DNA from: Palsa-1392 sp036490335
Lineage (GTDB): Bacteria; Verrucomicrobiota; Verrucomicrobiia; Chthoniobacterales; UBA10450
DNA: 64,000 nucleotides
Direction: 5' to 3'
Assembly: GCA_036490335.1 (NCBI GenBank)
Contig: DASXEB010000017.1
Location: 124,001-188,000, forward strand
The position numbers were made by a program, and so were the translations under genes. This document shows, in pieces, positions 49,327 to 57,625 of this stretch. The notes beneath the pieces are model-generated. The model was not told the DNA's origin. It did not search any database and saw nothing but the letters and a program-made list of their open reading frames with translations. Within the stretch, counting starts at the first letter, position 1. Each line of letters starts with the position of its first letter.

Positions 49327-50447
49327 AACGCGCCCTTGTCACGGGCGGCGCGGGGCTGATCGGTTCGCACGTCGCCGATCTTTTGCGGCGCGAGGGCTGG
49401 CGGGTGCGGGTGCTCGATAATCTCGAGCCGCAAACGCACCGCCGCGGTCGGCCCGACTGGATGTCGCTGGAGAGCGATTTTGTCGAAGGCGACCTGCGCG
49501 ATCGGGCGACCATGGCGGCGGCATTGCGCGACATCGACGTCGTTTTTCACCAGGCGGCCTACGGTGGTTACATGCCCGAGATCGCAAAATACGTGCACGT
49601 GAATTCGTTTGGCACCGCGCAGATGCTCGAGATCATTCGGGAGGAAAATCTGCCGATCAAGAAAATCGTCGTCGCCAGCTCGCAGGCCGTTTACAGCGAA
49701 GGCGCGGCCATTTGTCCGGAGCACGGTCTGGTTTTTCCGCCCGTCCGTCCGGTCGAACAACTCGAGCGCGGCGACTGGCAGGTGCATTGCCCGGTTTGCG
49801 GCGCGGTCACGACGAGCGCGCCGACGCCCGAGCACGCGCCGGTCGGCGGCGAGACGGTTTACGGCCTCACGAAAGTCGACCAGGAAAAATTGGTGCTGCT
49901 CTGGGGCAAACAGGTCGGCCTTCCGACGGTCGCGCTGCGCTATTCCTGCACTTACGGGCCGCGCCAGTCCATCTTCAATCCCTACACCGGCGTGATCGCG
50001 ATCTTCTGCACCCGGCTGCTCAACGACCTGCCGCCGGTGCTTTACGAAGACGGCGAACAGACGCGCGATTTTTCCTTCGTCGAAGACATCGCGCGCGCCA
50101 ACCTGCTCGCGGCGGAGACCGACGCGCTCGATGGACTGCCGGTGAACGTCGGGAGCGGGCGAGGCGTGACCATCCGCGAAGTGGCGCGGCAGATTTCCGA
50201 CTCGCTCGGCATCCCCATTCCGCCGGAGGCGAACGGCGAGTTCCGTCCCGGCGAGATGCGCCACCTCAGGAGCGACACCGCCCGCATTCGCGCGGCCGGT
50301 TACGCGCCGCGGGTGGAGCTGGCGGAAGGGATCGGGCGGTATCTTGATTGGATCGGGCGGCAGGGCGACGTGAAGGATTACTTCAGCGAAGCGGCCGACA
50401 TTTTGCGCCGCAAAGGCATCGTGCACCGGGTAAAAACCGCGCGGTGA
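49323..50447 (+). CDS. NAD-dependent sugar epimerase/dehydratase with a Cys-rich insertion
   Basis: 374 residues. Extended SDR fold with GGAGLIGSHV (NAD-binding), SSQAVYSEG and YGLTKVDQE (Tyr-x-x-x-Lys). An unusual insertion between the Ser and Tyr motifs (about residues 130-165) carries CPEHG and HCPVCG, which look like a zinc-binding knuckle. The last codons lie inside the first unit of a 21-bp tandem array that continues past the stop. It probably makes a sugar nucleotide for the neighbouring glycosyltransferases. Confidence 0.88.
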   Translation: MKRALVTGGAGLIGSHVADLLRREGWRVRVLDNLEPQTHRRGRPDWMSLESDFVEGDLRDRATMAAALRDIDVVFHQAAYGGYMPEIAKYVHVNSFGTAQMLEIIREENLPIKKIVVASSQAVYSEGAAICPEHGLVFPPVRPVEQLERGDWQVHCPVCGAVTTSAPTPEHAPVGGETVYGLTKVDQEKLVLLWGKQVGLPTVALRYSCTYGPRQSIFNPYTGVIAIFCTRLLNDLPPVLYEDGEQTRDFSFVEDIARANLLAAETDALDGLPVNVGSGRGVTIREVARQISDSLGIPIPPEANGEFRPGEMRHLRSDTARIRAAGYAPRVELAEGIGRYLDWIGRQGDVKDYFSEAADILRRKGIVHRVKTAR

Positions 50448-50666
50448 AGTGGTTTTACCGCGCGGTGGAATGAATTTACCGCACGGTGGAATGGTTTTAC
50501 CGCACGGCGAAATGATTCTACCGCACGGTGGAATGGTTCCACCGCACGGTAAAATGCCGCCACCGCGCGGTGAAAAGCTCCCGCCGCGCGGTGGGAAGGC
50601 TCCGCCGCGTGGCTGGACCCCTCCGCCGTGCGGTAAAAGTCCGCACCGGCCCGGAAAATGGCCCGG
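50436..50666 (+). repeat. 21-bp tandem array at and after the epimerase stop (10-11 units)
   Basis: Ten clear and one decayed 21-bp unit in exact register. Each begins with ACCGCACGGT or the full palindrome ACCGCGCGGT, followed by an 11-base spacer such as GGAATGGTTTT. The first unit overlaps the last four codons and stop of the epimerase gene. The period keeps frames open on both strands, producing heptapeptides (for example Met-Val-Leu-Pro-His-Gly-Gly); a 125-residue ORF from 50449 is only this repeat and is not called a gene. The rest of the gap up to 50750 shows nothing else. Confidence 0.92.
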
Positions 50667-50750
50667 GCGGCAAGAAAATGAGGGTCGGCAAAGATTTTTT
50701 GAAACAATGCCGTGCCATTCCCGTATTGAAATATGGAGACCAATACGATT

Positions 50751-51449
50751 ATGCCTAAAGAAGACCCAATTAAAGACAACAACGCGGAGTTCAGCGGACA
50801 ACTCCAGACCTTCAAAAACAACGTGACCGATTACAGCGCAGTGCTCGGCCTGAGCGCCGGCGCGGTCAGCGGCCAGGCGGCGGACGCCGATTACATCCAG
50901 TATTGCGTCCTCTGTCAGAACATCGCGCTGCTCTATGGCCGGCAATGGACGGCGTGGTTGCGCGGGGTCCGTTCCGGCCACGGCGTCGCCGGGAGCGGTG
51001 CGCCGGTGGCGCCGACTCTGCCGACCGCAGTGCCGGCGGTGAGCTGGGGCGTGGAAGCGCGTTTCCGCGCCCTGCGCCAGAATGTTCTCGACAGCAGCGG
51101 CTACAATCCCCCGATCGGGGAAGCGCTCGGGGTGATCGGCGCGGAAATGACCCGGCCGGATTTCGGTGCGTTGAAGCCGCGGCTGAAGCCGAAGGTGAGC
51201 GGGAACGCGGTGCTGGTAGGCTGGAGTTGGGATGGCAACGGGGCGTTTCTCGATATGATCCGGCTCGAGGTGGACCGGGGCGATGGGAAGGGATTCGTGC
51301 TCCTGGCGATGGATACGACGCCGAATTATACCGACACGGCGCCGTTCCCGGCGACGCCGGCGAAGTGGACCTACCGCGCGATGTATTACGTGGGCGACAA
51401 CGGCGTGGGCCAGTGGAGCGACCCGGCGAGCGTGATGGTGGGAGCTTAG
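50751..51449 (+). CDS. Hypothetical protein downstream of the 21-bp array
   Basis: 232 residues from ATG 50751 (an in-frame ATG at 50733 would add six). A GGAG motif lies 12 bases upstream of 50751. I do not recognise the family. The N-terminal half is helical (MPKEDPIKDNNAEFSGQLQTFKNNVTDYSAVLGL); the C-terminal part (about 140-232) has alternating strands and Trp/Gly/Asp spacing like a fibronectin-III or similar beta-sandwich (VLVGWSWDGNGAFLDMIRLEVDRG ... KWTYRAMYYVGDNGVGQWSDPASVMV). No signal peptide. The repeat array directly upstream may belong with it. Confidence 0.7.
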   Translation: MPKEDPIKDNNAEFSGQLQTFKNNVTDYSAVLGLSAGAVSGQAADADYIQYCVLCQNIALLYGRQWTAWLRGVRSGHGVAGSGAPVAPTLPTAVPAVSWGVEARFRALRQNVLDSSGYNPPIGEALGVIGAEMTRPDFGALKPRLKPKVSGNAVLVGWSWDGNGAFLDMIRLEVDRGDGKGFVLLAMDTTPNYTDTAPFPATPAKWTYRAMYYVGDNGVGQWSDPASVMVGA

Positions 51450-51553
51450 AAATCGAAGGAAGAAGGTAGGAGGAAGAAAGTAGAAGGAGGCGGAAAGCCA
51501 AAATCGTTCCCCTCCAATCGACGCGCGGGGGCGAGTGGGCGACGTTGAGCGGG

Positions 51554-52246
51554 ATGGGAGTTTCCGTTGTGATTCCGGCGCTGAACGAGGAAGAGCCGAT
51601 CGCCGGGGTGGTCCGCGCTTGCCTGACGACCGGTTTGCCCAGCGAAATCATCGTGGTCGATAACGGCAGCGCCGATCGCACGGCGGAGCGCGCGGCGACC
51701 GCGGGCGCGCGGGTGGTGACGGCGCCGCGCGGTTATGGGCGAGCCTGCGCGGCTGGCGTGGCCGCGCTCGATCCGCAGTGCGAGATCGTGGTTTTTCTCG
51801 ATGGCGACGGGAGCGATTGCCCGGAGTTGATGGAGCGACTCGTCGGGCCAATCGTCGAAGGCAAATACGATTTCGTGATCGGCTCGCGCACGCGCGGGCG
51901 GCGCGAGCGCGGGAGCATGAATTTGCAGCAGATCATTTCGGGACGGGCGGCCGGCTTTCTCTTGCGGTTAATCTACGGCACGCGCTATACCGACATGGGC
52001 CCGTTTCGGGCGCTGCGGCGTGCGAGTTTCGATTCGTTAGGCATGAAGGAGCCGACTTACGGCTGGAATCTGGAGATGCAGATGCGCGCGGCGCGCGTGG
52101 GCCTGCGCATTCTCGAAGTGCCGGTGGATCACCGCTGTCGCACGGGCGGCGAATCGAAGGTCTCCGGAACATTGCGCGGGACTTTCGTCGCGGGCGCGCG
52201 CATTCTTGCGACGCTTTTTCGGGTCGCGCTGGAGCGCGCGGAATAA
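51554..52246 (+). CDS. GT2-family glycosyltransferase
   Basis: 230 residues from ATG 51554 (a TTG at 51545 is possible). VSVVIPALNEEEPIAGVV, IIVVDNGSADRT and VVFLDGDGSDCPELM (DxD-like) are the standard GT-A signatures, as in dolichyl-phosphate-mannose synthase-like enzymes; YTDMGPFRALRR and YGWNLEMQMRAARVGLRILEVPVDHRCR follow. It transfers a sugar from a nucleotide donor, perhaps to a lipid carrier. A dispersed word at 52034 encodes Ser-Leu-Gly, the first one after a long gap. Confidence 0.9.
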   Translation: MGVSVVIPALNEEEPIAGVVRACLTTGLPSEIIVVDNGSADRTAERAATAGARVVTAPRGYGRACAAGVAALDPQCEIVVFLDGDGSDCPELMERLVGPIVEGKYDFVIGSRTRGRRERGSMNLQQIISGRAAGFLLRLIYGTRYTDMGPFRALRRASFDSLGMKEPTYGWNLEMQMRAARVGLRILEVPVDHRCRTGGESKVSGTLRGTFVAGARILATLFRVALERAE

Positions 52247-52273
52247 AAGGCCGCGATCGGCGCTCTGTTTTTT

Positions 52274-53836
52274 ATGAAAAGCCAGCCGGACAACAGACAA
52301 CGGGCGGTCGCGGGACTTTTGGCGGGTGCGGTCGCCGGCGTCGTGATGACGCTGGTGATGCTGCTCCTCGCCTGGCTCGCGCAGGTGGCGACGCCGCTCG
52401 TCATCATCGGCGATCGGCTTTCGGTTTTTATTCCGCCGGGGCCGTTTCTCTCGATCATGGGCCGGGTCGGCGGCTACACCCATCTCAAAGAACTCGGCGT
52501 CGGCTCGACCATCGCCGGGCAGATCATCGTCGGTTCGTTAGGCGGATTATTGTACGGCCTGACGATCGCGCGGCGGGAGAAGGCGGCGGCCTTGTATTCG
52601 TTAGGCATTTTTTTCCTGCTCCCGCTGCTTGTCTCCATCGCGGTCCTCTGGCTGGCTTTGGGGACCGGCTATGCCGGCTGGCCGATCCGGCCGGCGATCT
52701 TGATCAACTGCCTCGGGCTGGCGATCGCGTTTCTCGCTTTCGAACGGACGCTCGTTCTCGGTTTTCGCTTTCTCACTCGCGCGCCGGCTGCGCCCGACGA
52801 TCTCGCGTATTCGCCGCCAATCGGCCGCCGTGCGCTCGTTCTCGGCGGCCTCGGCTTGCTCGCGGCGGGCGGCGGCGCGGCGATCATCCGGCGGCTTTTT
52901 CAGGTGGCGAGTTTCAGCTACGACGGCACGCAATACAAAGGTCCCGACGTGCAGGGGATCACGCCTAACGATGAGTTTTATTGCGTAACGAAAAACGTCA
53001 TCGATCCGCGGGTCGATGAATCGCTCTGGCGTCTCGAGATCACCGGCCTGGTGAAAAATCCGCAGACCTACAAACTCGATCGCCTGAAATCGCTCCCCGC
53101 CGTCTCGCAAGAGACGACCCTGATGTGCATCAGCAACGGTCTCGGCGCGGGTTTGATGAGCAACGCCCTCTGGCGCGGCGTGCCGATGCGCGAGTTGTTA
53201 GGCGCAGCCGGCCCGCTGCCGGGGGCGGCGAAAGTGCGGCTGCACGGAGTCGATAATTACACCGACACTTTTCCCCTAACGAAAGCGCTCGATCCAAGCA
53301 CGCTCGTCGCCTACGAGATGAACGGCGCGCGGCTGCCTGATCGCCACGGCTTTCCGGCACGCGTCGTTGTCCCCGGCTATTTCGGCGAGAAAAATGTCAA
53401 ATGGCTGACGCGCATCGAGCTGACCGGCGCGGATGCGGAAGGCTTTTACGAAAAGCAGGGCTGGGGGCCGAACTTCATCATCCCGACGCGCTCGCGCATC
53501 GATCAGCCTAACGAATGGGAATGGATCAGCCTAACGAAAAGCGGCGGCAGCGTTCCGATGAAAGGAATCGCCTTTGCCGGCGATCGCGGCGTGCGCAAAG
53601 TCGAGGTCAGCGTCGATCACGGGCAGAGCTGGCGGGAAGCAAAAATCGATTATCCGGGAACGAAGTTGACCTGGGTGCTCTGGAGTTTCGATTGGAAACC
53701 GGAGGGCCCGGGCGAACACAAACTGAGCGTGCGCGCGACTGACGGCACCGGCGCGGTGCAGCGTCTGGAAAAGGAACGCGGGCCGTTTTCAGGCACGACC
53801 GGTTTGGACGAGATCACCGTTTACCTCGCGGCCTAA
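52274..53836 (+). CDS. Membrane-anchored sulfite-oxidase-type molybdopterin oxidoreductase
   Basis: 520 residues. About five hydrophobic segments in the first 210 residues are followed by a molybdopterin domain of the sulfite oxidase family with catalytic Cys285 in TLMCISNGLGAGLMSN, YEMNGARLPDRHGFPARVVVPGYFGEKNVKWL, and a C-terminal Mo-co dimerisation domain (GIAFAGDRGVRKVEVSVDHGQSW). The fusion of a membrane part with the Moco domain suggests electron transfer to the membrane. The substrate is uncertain. Its stop overlaps that of the mutM-like gene within a variant word (GCCTAACAA). Confidence 0.88.
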   Translation: MKSQPDNRQRAVAGLLAGAVAGVVMTLVMLLLAWLAQVATPLVIIGDRLSVFIPPGPFLSIMGRVGGYTHLKELGVGSTIAGQIIVGSLGGLLYGLTIARREKAAALYSLGIFFLLPLLVSIAVLWLALGTGYAGWPIRPAILINCLGLAIAFLAFERTLVLGFRFLTRAPAAPDDLAYSPPIGRRALVLGGLGLLAAGGGAAIIRRLFQVASFSYDGTQYKGPDVQGITPNDEFYCVTKNVIDPRVDESLWRLEITGLVKNPQTYKLDRLKSLPAVSQETTLMCISNGLGAGLMSNALWRGVPMRELLGAAGPLPGAAKVRLHGVDNYTDTFPLTKALDPSTLVAYEMNGARLPDRHGFPARVVVPGYFGEKNVKWLTRIELTGADAEGFYEKQGWGPNFIIPTRSRIDQPNEWEWISLTKSGGSVPMKGIAFAGDRGVRKVEVSVDHGQSWREAKIDYPGTKLTWVLWSFDWKPEGPGEHKLSVRATDGTGAVQRLEKERGPFSGTTGLDEITVYLAA

Positions 53837-54639
53837 CAAACACTTCCGCGCTGGCATTTCGCGCACCACGCCGTCGTCCGCCCGCCGATGGTCGCGCGCC
53901 GCAACGTGCTGCCGTCGCGCGGACATTTGCCGCCGGCGCGCCAGCGTTCGTGCAGCAGCCAGTTTTTCGGCGCGTCGCTGTCATCACGACCGATTGTGCG
54001 CAGCGATGCGCGCGCGACAAAACGCGTTTCGCGCCAGAGGGCGTCAAGCTTCGACGTGGTGAGTTTGCCCGTTTTGGTTTTCGGCGCGATCCGCGCGCGC
54101 CAAAGAATTTCGTCCGCCATCCAGTTGCCGATGCCGGGAAAACCCTGCTGCAAAAGCAGGACGGCTTTGATCGGCGCGCGCCCGTGACGCTGCAAAAACT
54201 TCGCCAGCGCAGCCGGCGTCCAGGCGCGCGAAGTGATCTCCGGCGCGCTCGCCTGCCACCAATCGGGCGCCTCCGCGCCGTGATGAAAACGGACCCGCCC
54301 AAACTGTCGCGCATCTTTGAAGACTAATGATCGCCCGGCTTGCGCGAGGACGAGATGATCGTGTTTTTCGGGCCGAAATCCCGCGCGCTCGACGCGCAAA
54401 TTTCCCGTCATGCCAAGATGGATCCCGAGCCAGTTCCCGCCGGAAAATTCGAAGAGCATTTGTTTCCCGCGCGCGGACGAGCGGAGCAATTCTTGCCTAA
54501 CGAGTCGCTTCCGCAGCGCCCGCACATCGCTCCCGCGAAAAACCCGCTTCCCCGCGTGCACCTGCACCCGCCTAACGACATCGCCAACGCCCGCGTCCCA
54601 GCGTTTGCGAAAATATTCGACCTCGGCGAGCTCGGGCAT
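53833..54639 (-). CDS. mutM: Formamidopyrimidine-DNA glycosylase family protein (Fpg/Nei)
   Basis: 268 residues. The N-terminus MPELAEVEYFRKRW matches the catalytic Pro2-Glu3 of Fpg/Nei (usual PELPEVE; here Ala replaces the second Pro). The helix-two-turn-helix GIGNWMADEILWRARI and a C-terminal zinc finger (CPRDGS ... WCAKCQ) are present. It excises oxidised purines and starts base excision repair. Whether it is Fpg or an Nei relative cannot be settled. Confidence 0.88.
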   Translation of the reverse strand: MPELAEVEYFRKRWDAGVGDVVRRVQVHAGKRVFRGSDVRALRKRLVRQELLRSSARGKQMLFEFSGGNWLGIHLGMTGNLRVERAGFRPEKHDHLVLAQAGRSLVFKDARQFGRVRFHHGAEAPDWWQASAPEITSRAWTPAALAKFLQRHGRAPIKAVLLLQQGFPGIGNWMADEILWRARIAPKTKTGKLTTSKLDALWRETRFVARASLRTIGRDDSDAPKNWLLHERWRAGGKCPRDGSTLRRATIGGRTTAWCAKCQRGSVC

Positions 54640-54686
54640 GCGGCGAGATTAGATGGGTTAGCGGCTCCGTGCTACTCTCTGCCCTC

Positions 54687-55610
54687 GTGGAAAAAGTGAT
54701 CATTGTCGGGAGCGGCTGCGCGGGCCTCACGGCCGCGATTTATGCCGCGCGCGCCAATCTCAGCCCGCTCGTGCTCGAAGGCCGGCAGCCTGGCGGTCAA
54801 CTCTCGACCACGACGCTGGTGGAAAATTTCCCCGGCTTTCCGGATGGAATCGATGGCCCGCAACTGGTCATGAACATGCATCGCCAGGCGGAAAATTTCG
54901 GCGCGCGTTTTTCCTATGCGGAAGCGACCGATTTGGAAATGAACGAGCGTTCACTTCGCTTGCGCGCCGACGACGAATGGATCGAAACCGAGTCCCTCAT
55001 CATTGCGAGCGGCGCCTCGGCGCGCTGGCTCGGGATCGAGAACGAAGAGAAGTTGATCGGTCACGGTCTGACGAGTTGCGCGACGTGCGACGGCGCATTT
55101 TACCGCAACGTTCCGGTCTGCGTGGTCGGCGGCGGCGATTCCGCGGCGGAAGAAGCGCTTTTTCTCACCCGGTTCGCCTCGAAAGTTTATCTCATTCATC
55201 GGCGCGATCGTTTGCGCGCGTCGAAAATCATGGCCGATCGCGTCCTCGCCTGCGAAAAAATCGAGCCGATCTGGAACACGGTAGTGACGAAATATATCAC
55301 TGACGAAAAAGGCGAAATGTCTGCGGTGATGTTGCGCGACGCGGTCACAAACGAGGAGCGGCAACTCGAAATCGCCTGCGTTTTTGTCGCGATCGGGCAC
55401 GATCCAAACACGAAGGCGTTTGCCGGAAAATTGGAGACCGATCCGGAGGGCTACCTCCTCGTCCGGCACCTGGCCGAGAGCAAACATCCGGGAATTTTCA
55501 TCGCCGGCGATGTCGCCGATCGCGTTTACAAACAGGCAATCACGGCCGCCGGTTCGGGCTGCGCGGCCGCGATCGAGGCGGAAAAATATCTGAGCGGTTT
55601 GCACGGTTAG
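54687..55610 (+). CDS. trxB: Thioredoxin reductase
   Basis: 307 residues from GTG 54687 (an upstream in-frame GTG at 54669 is less likely). FAD-binding GSGCAGLTAAIYAARA, GGQLSTTTLVENFPGFP, the redox pair CATC at 131-134, NADPH-binding GGGDSAAEEALFL and HRRDRLRASKIM, and the C-terminal GIFIAGDVADRVYKQAITAAGSGCAAA. It reduces thioredoxin, which would serve the GAF-type methionine sulfoxide reductase seen at 26.4 kb. Confidence 0.96.
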   Translation: MEKVIIVGSGCAGLTAAIYAARANLSPLVLEGRQPGGQLSTTTLVENFPGFPDGIDGPQLVMNMHRQAENFGARFSYAEATDLEMNERSLRLRADDEWIETESLIIASGASARWLGIENEEKLIGHGLTSCATCDGAFYRNVPVCVVGGGDSAAEEALFLTRFASKVYLIHRRDRLRASKIMADRVLACEKIEPIWNTVVTKYITDEKGEMSAVMLRDAVTNEERQLEIACVFVAIGHDPNTKAFAGKLETDPEGYLLVRHLAESKHPGIFIAGDVADRVYKQAITAAGSGCAAAIEAEKYLSGLHG

Positions 55611-55659
55611 GCTGAACTGCGTTCGTTAGGCGAACTTCGTTAGGCAGACTATTGCGCGT

Positions 55660-56835
55660 TTGAAAGTTTGCGACCTGACGCAGTTTTATTCCCCGTTGAG
55701 CGGCGGCGTGAAACGCTACGTGCACGAGAAGATTCGGTTCATCCAATCTTTGCCTAACGATGAGCACATCCTGATCGTGCCTGGCGCGAAAACCGAAATG
55801 CGCGAGACCGAGCGCTCGCGCATTTACACGATCGCGTCGCCGCTCCTCTCGCGCACGTCGCGCTACCGCGCGCTGCTCAATCTGCGCGCAATCGAAACCA
55901 TCCTTGAGCGCGAGCAACCGGATCTGATCGAGTCGGGAGATCCTTATCAGGTCGGTTGGAAAGCAATCGCATCCGGCGTCGGCCTCGGGATTCCGGTCGT
56001 CGGTTTTTACCATTCGCATTTTGCCGAAGCGTATTTTCGGAGCAGCGAACGTTTTTTTGGCCACACCGCGACGGAGTTTTTGATCGATGCCGCTCGACGT
56101 TACGTGCGCAATCTTTACAATCGTTTCGCGGCCACGCTTGTGCCTTCGGCGCGGCTCGGCGCGCTGCTCGCGGATTGGGGCGTGGAAAATGTCCGTGCAG
56201 TCGACCTCGGCGTTGATGCGGAAATTTTTTGCTCGCAGCCGGACGACGCGGCCGCGACCCGCGACTCGTTAGGCATCCCGCCGGACCGATTTTTGCTCCT
56301 TTACGTTGGTCGATTGGCCAGGGAAAAAAATACGCAAACACTCTTCGCAAGCTTCCAGCTTCTCGTTAGGCGAGATCCGGCGCGTTATCATTTGCTCGTC
56401 GTCGGCGACGGTTTGCAGCGTCCGCAGTTGCGTGAGCTCGAAGAATCGACCGGTCGCGTGACCTGGCGGCAATATTCCACCGAGACGTCGGAGCTCGCCC
56501 GATTTTATCGCGCGGCGGATCTGCTCGTTCATCCCGGCGTGCAGGAAACTTTCGGGCTGACGTCGCTGGAAAGTCAGGCCTGCGGCACGCCGCTGGTCGG
56601 GATTCGCGGCAGTTACATGGACCGAATTATTTTTCAAGGCCAGGAATCGTGGGCGACGGAGAATTCGCCGGAGGCGCTGGCCGAAGCGATCGAGGAATCG
56701 AGCCGGCGCAAATGGGATACGGCGGCGAGTGCGCGCAAGGTGCGAGAACTTTTTGCGTGGCCGCGCGTTTTCAGTCGCGTTTTTGCGATTTATCGCGCGG
56801 TGATTGCGCAGAGTTCGAATCGAGCACGGACATGA
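55660..56835 (+). CDS. GT4-family glycosyltransferase
   Basis: 391 residues from TTG 55660. N-terminal DLTQFYSPLSGGVKRYVHEK and C-terminal LLLYVGRLAREKNTQTLFASFQLL ... HPGVQETFGLTSLESQACGTPLVGIRGSYMDRI, the GT-B donor-binding region of GT4 enzymes. Such enzymes, like PimB or MshA relatives, glycosylate lipids or small molecules. Two dispersed words in opposite spacing (55623, 55637) lie directly upstream. The stop overlaps the next small gene. Confidence 0.9.
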   Translation: MKVCDLTQFYSPLSGGVKRYVHEKIRFIQSLPNDEHILIVPGAKTEMRETERSRIYTIASPLLSRTSRYRALLNLRAIETILEREQPDLIESGDPYQVGWKAIASGVGLGIPVVGFYHSHFAEAYFRSSERFFGHTATEFLIDAARRYVRNLYNRFAATLVPSARLGALLADWGVENVRAVDLGVDAEIFCSQPDDAAATRDSLGIPPDRFLLLYVGRLAREKNTQTLFASFQLLVRRDPARYHLLVVGDGLQRPQLRELEESTGRVTWRQYSTETSELARFYRAADLLVHPGVQETFGLTSLESQACGTPLVGIRGSYMDRIIFQGQESWATENSPEALAEAIEESSRRKWDTAASARKVRELFAWPRVFSRVFAIYRAVIAQSSNRART

Positions 56836-56942
56836 ATCCGCCACTGCCGCCTGACGAACTGGCCGCGCCTAACGACGAAGTTCTTCGGCGCTTTGCAATT
56901 TTTGCCTGCTCGTCGAAACTCCCGACGAAGTTTTCGCCATGA
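56832..56942 (+). CDS. Possible 36-residue protein linked by ATGA overlaps on both sides
   Basis: The frame starts with an ATG overlapping the GT4 stop and ends with a TGA overlapping the ATG of the acetyltransferase gene. The peptide MNPPLPPDELAAPNDEVL and a following Phe/Cys-rich end shows no known family. Translational coupling at both ends supports expression, but it could be only a translated spacer. Confidence 0.45.
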   Translation: MNPPLPPDELAAPNDEVLRRFAIFACSSKLPTKFSP

Positions 56943-57625
56943 AAGAGCCCTCGCACATTATTCGACCATTTCTTGCGTCGGATCGCGCGGCGGTGCGACG
57001 GCTTTGCTGCCGGACCGGTTTTCTCGGCAACGCGATCGATCCGGTTTATCAGGATCACGAGTTGTTCGCGGATTTTCTCACGACCTGGTACACGGATCAC
57101 GAGCCGGAGTCCTCGTTCGTTCTCGAGATCGACGGCGAGATTTGCGGCTATCTGCTCGGTTCGCGCAAGCCGTTCTTGAACCAGCTTTATTCCTTCCAGC
57201 AAAACGTCGTGCTCTTCCTGCGCGCGATCGCTCGTTATGCGAGTTACAATCCGAGCTCGCGGCGTTTTATTTGCTGGATGATCATGAACGGCTGGCGCGA
57301 AGTGCCGGCGGCGCCGCGGCGGACTCCGCATTTTCACATCAATCTGCTCCCGGAAGCGCGCAAGATCTCGACGACGCGCGCGCTGATGAGCGCGTATCTG
57401 AGTTACCTCTATCGCTGCGGCGAACGGCGGGTCTACGGGCAGATCGTGACCTTTGAAAGCCGGCGCGGCGAGAAGATGTTTGAGCGCTATGGATTCAAGG
57501 TCATGAACCGCGCGAGGATCACGAAGTATCGTGCTTACTACCCCGAATCGGTCTATCTCAGCACGGTAATTAAGACGCTCGAGACCGCCGAGCCACTCTC
57601 GGCTTACTCAAGGAGTGAGTTATGA
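56939..57625 (+). CDS. GNAT-family acetyltransferase
   Basis: 228 residues. The start IIRPFLASDRAAVRRLCCRTGFLGNAIDPVY and the middle HFHINLLPEARKISTTRALMSAYLSYLYRCG with RRGEKMFERYGFKVMNR fit the GNAT fold (acetyl-CoA loop and final strand). The substrate is unknown. It overlaps the small frame before it and the membrane protein after it by four bases each, so it belongs to the glycosyltransferase operon. Confidence 0.85.
   Translation: MKEPSHIIRPFLASDRAAVRRLCCRTGFLGNAIDPVYQDHELFADFLTTWYTDHEPESSFVLEIDGEICGYLLGSRKPFLNQLYSFQQNVVLFLRAIARYASYNPSSRRFICWMIMNGWREVPAAPRRTPHFHINLLPEARKISTTRALMSAYLSYLYRCGERRVYGQIVTFESRRGEKMFERYGFKVMNRARITKYRAYYPESVYLSTVIKTLETAEPLSAYSRSEL

Noticed and set aside
50436..50666. 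CRISPR array
   Set aside because: Units are directly adjacent with no unique spacers of 30-40 bases, the repeats vary, and no cas genes are present.
50449..50826. 125-residue ORF of Met-x-x-Pro-His-Gly-Gly repeats
   Set aside because: It only translates the 21-bp array; all frames are open there and it has no separate ribosome site or conserved end.
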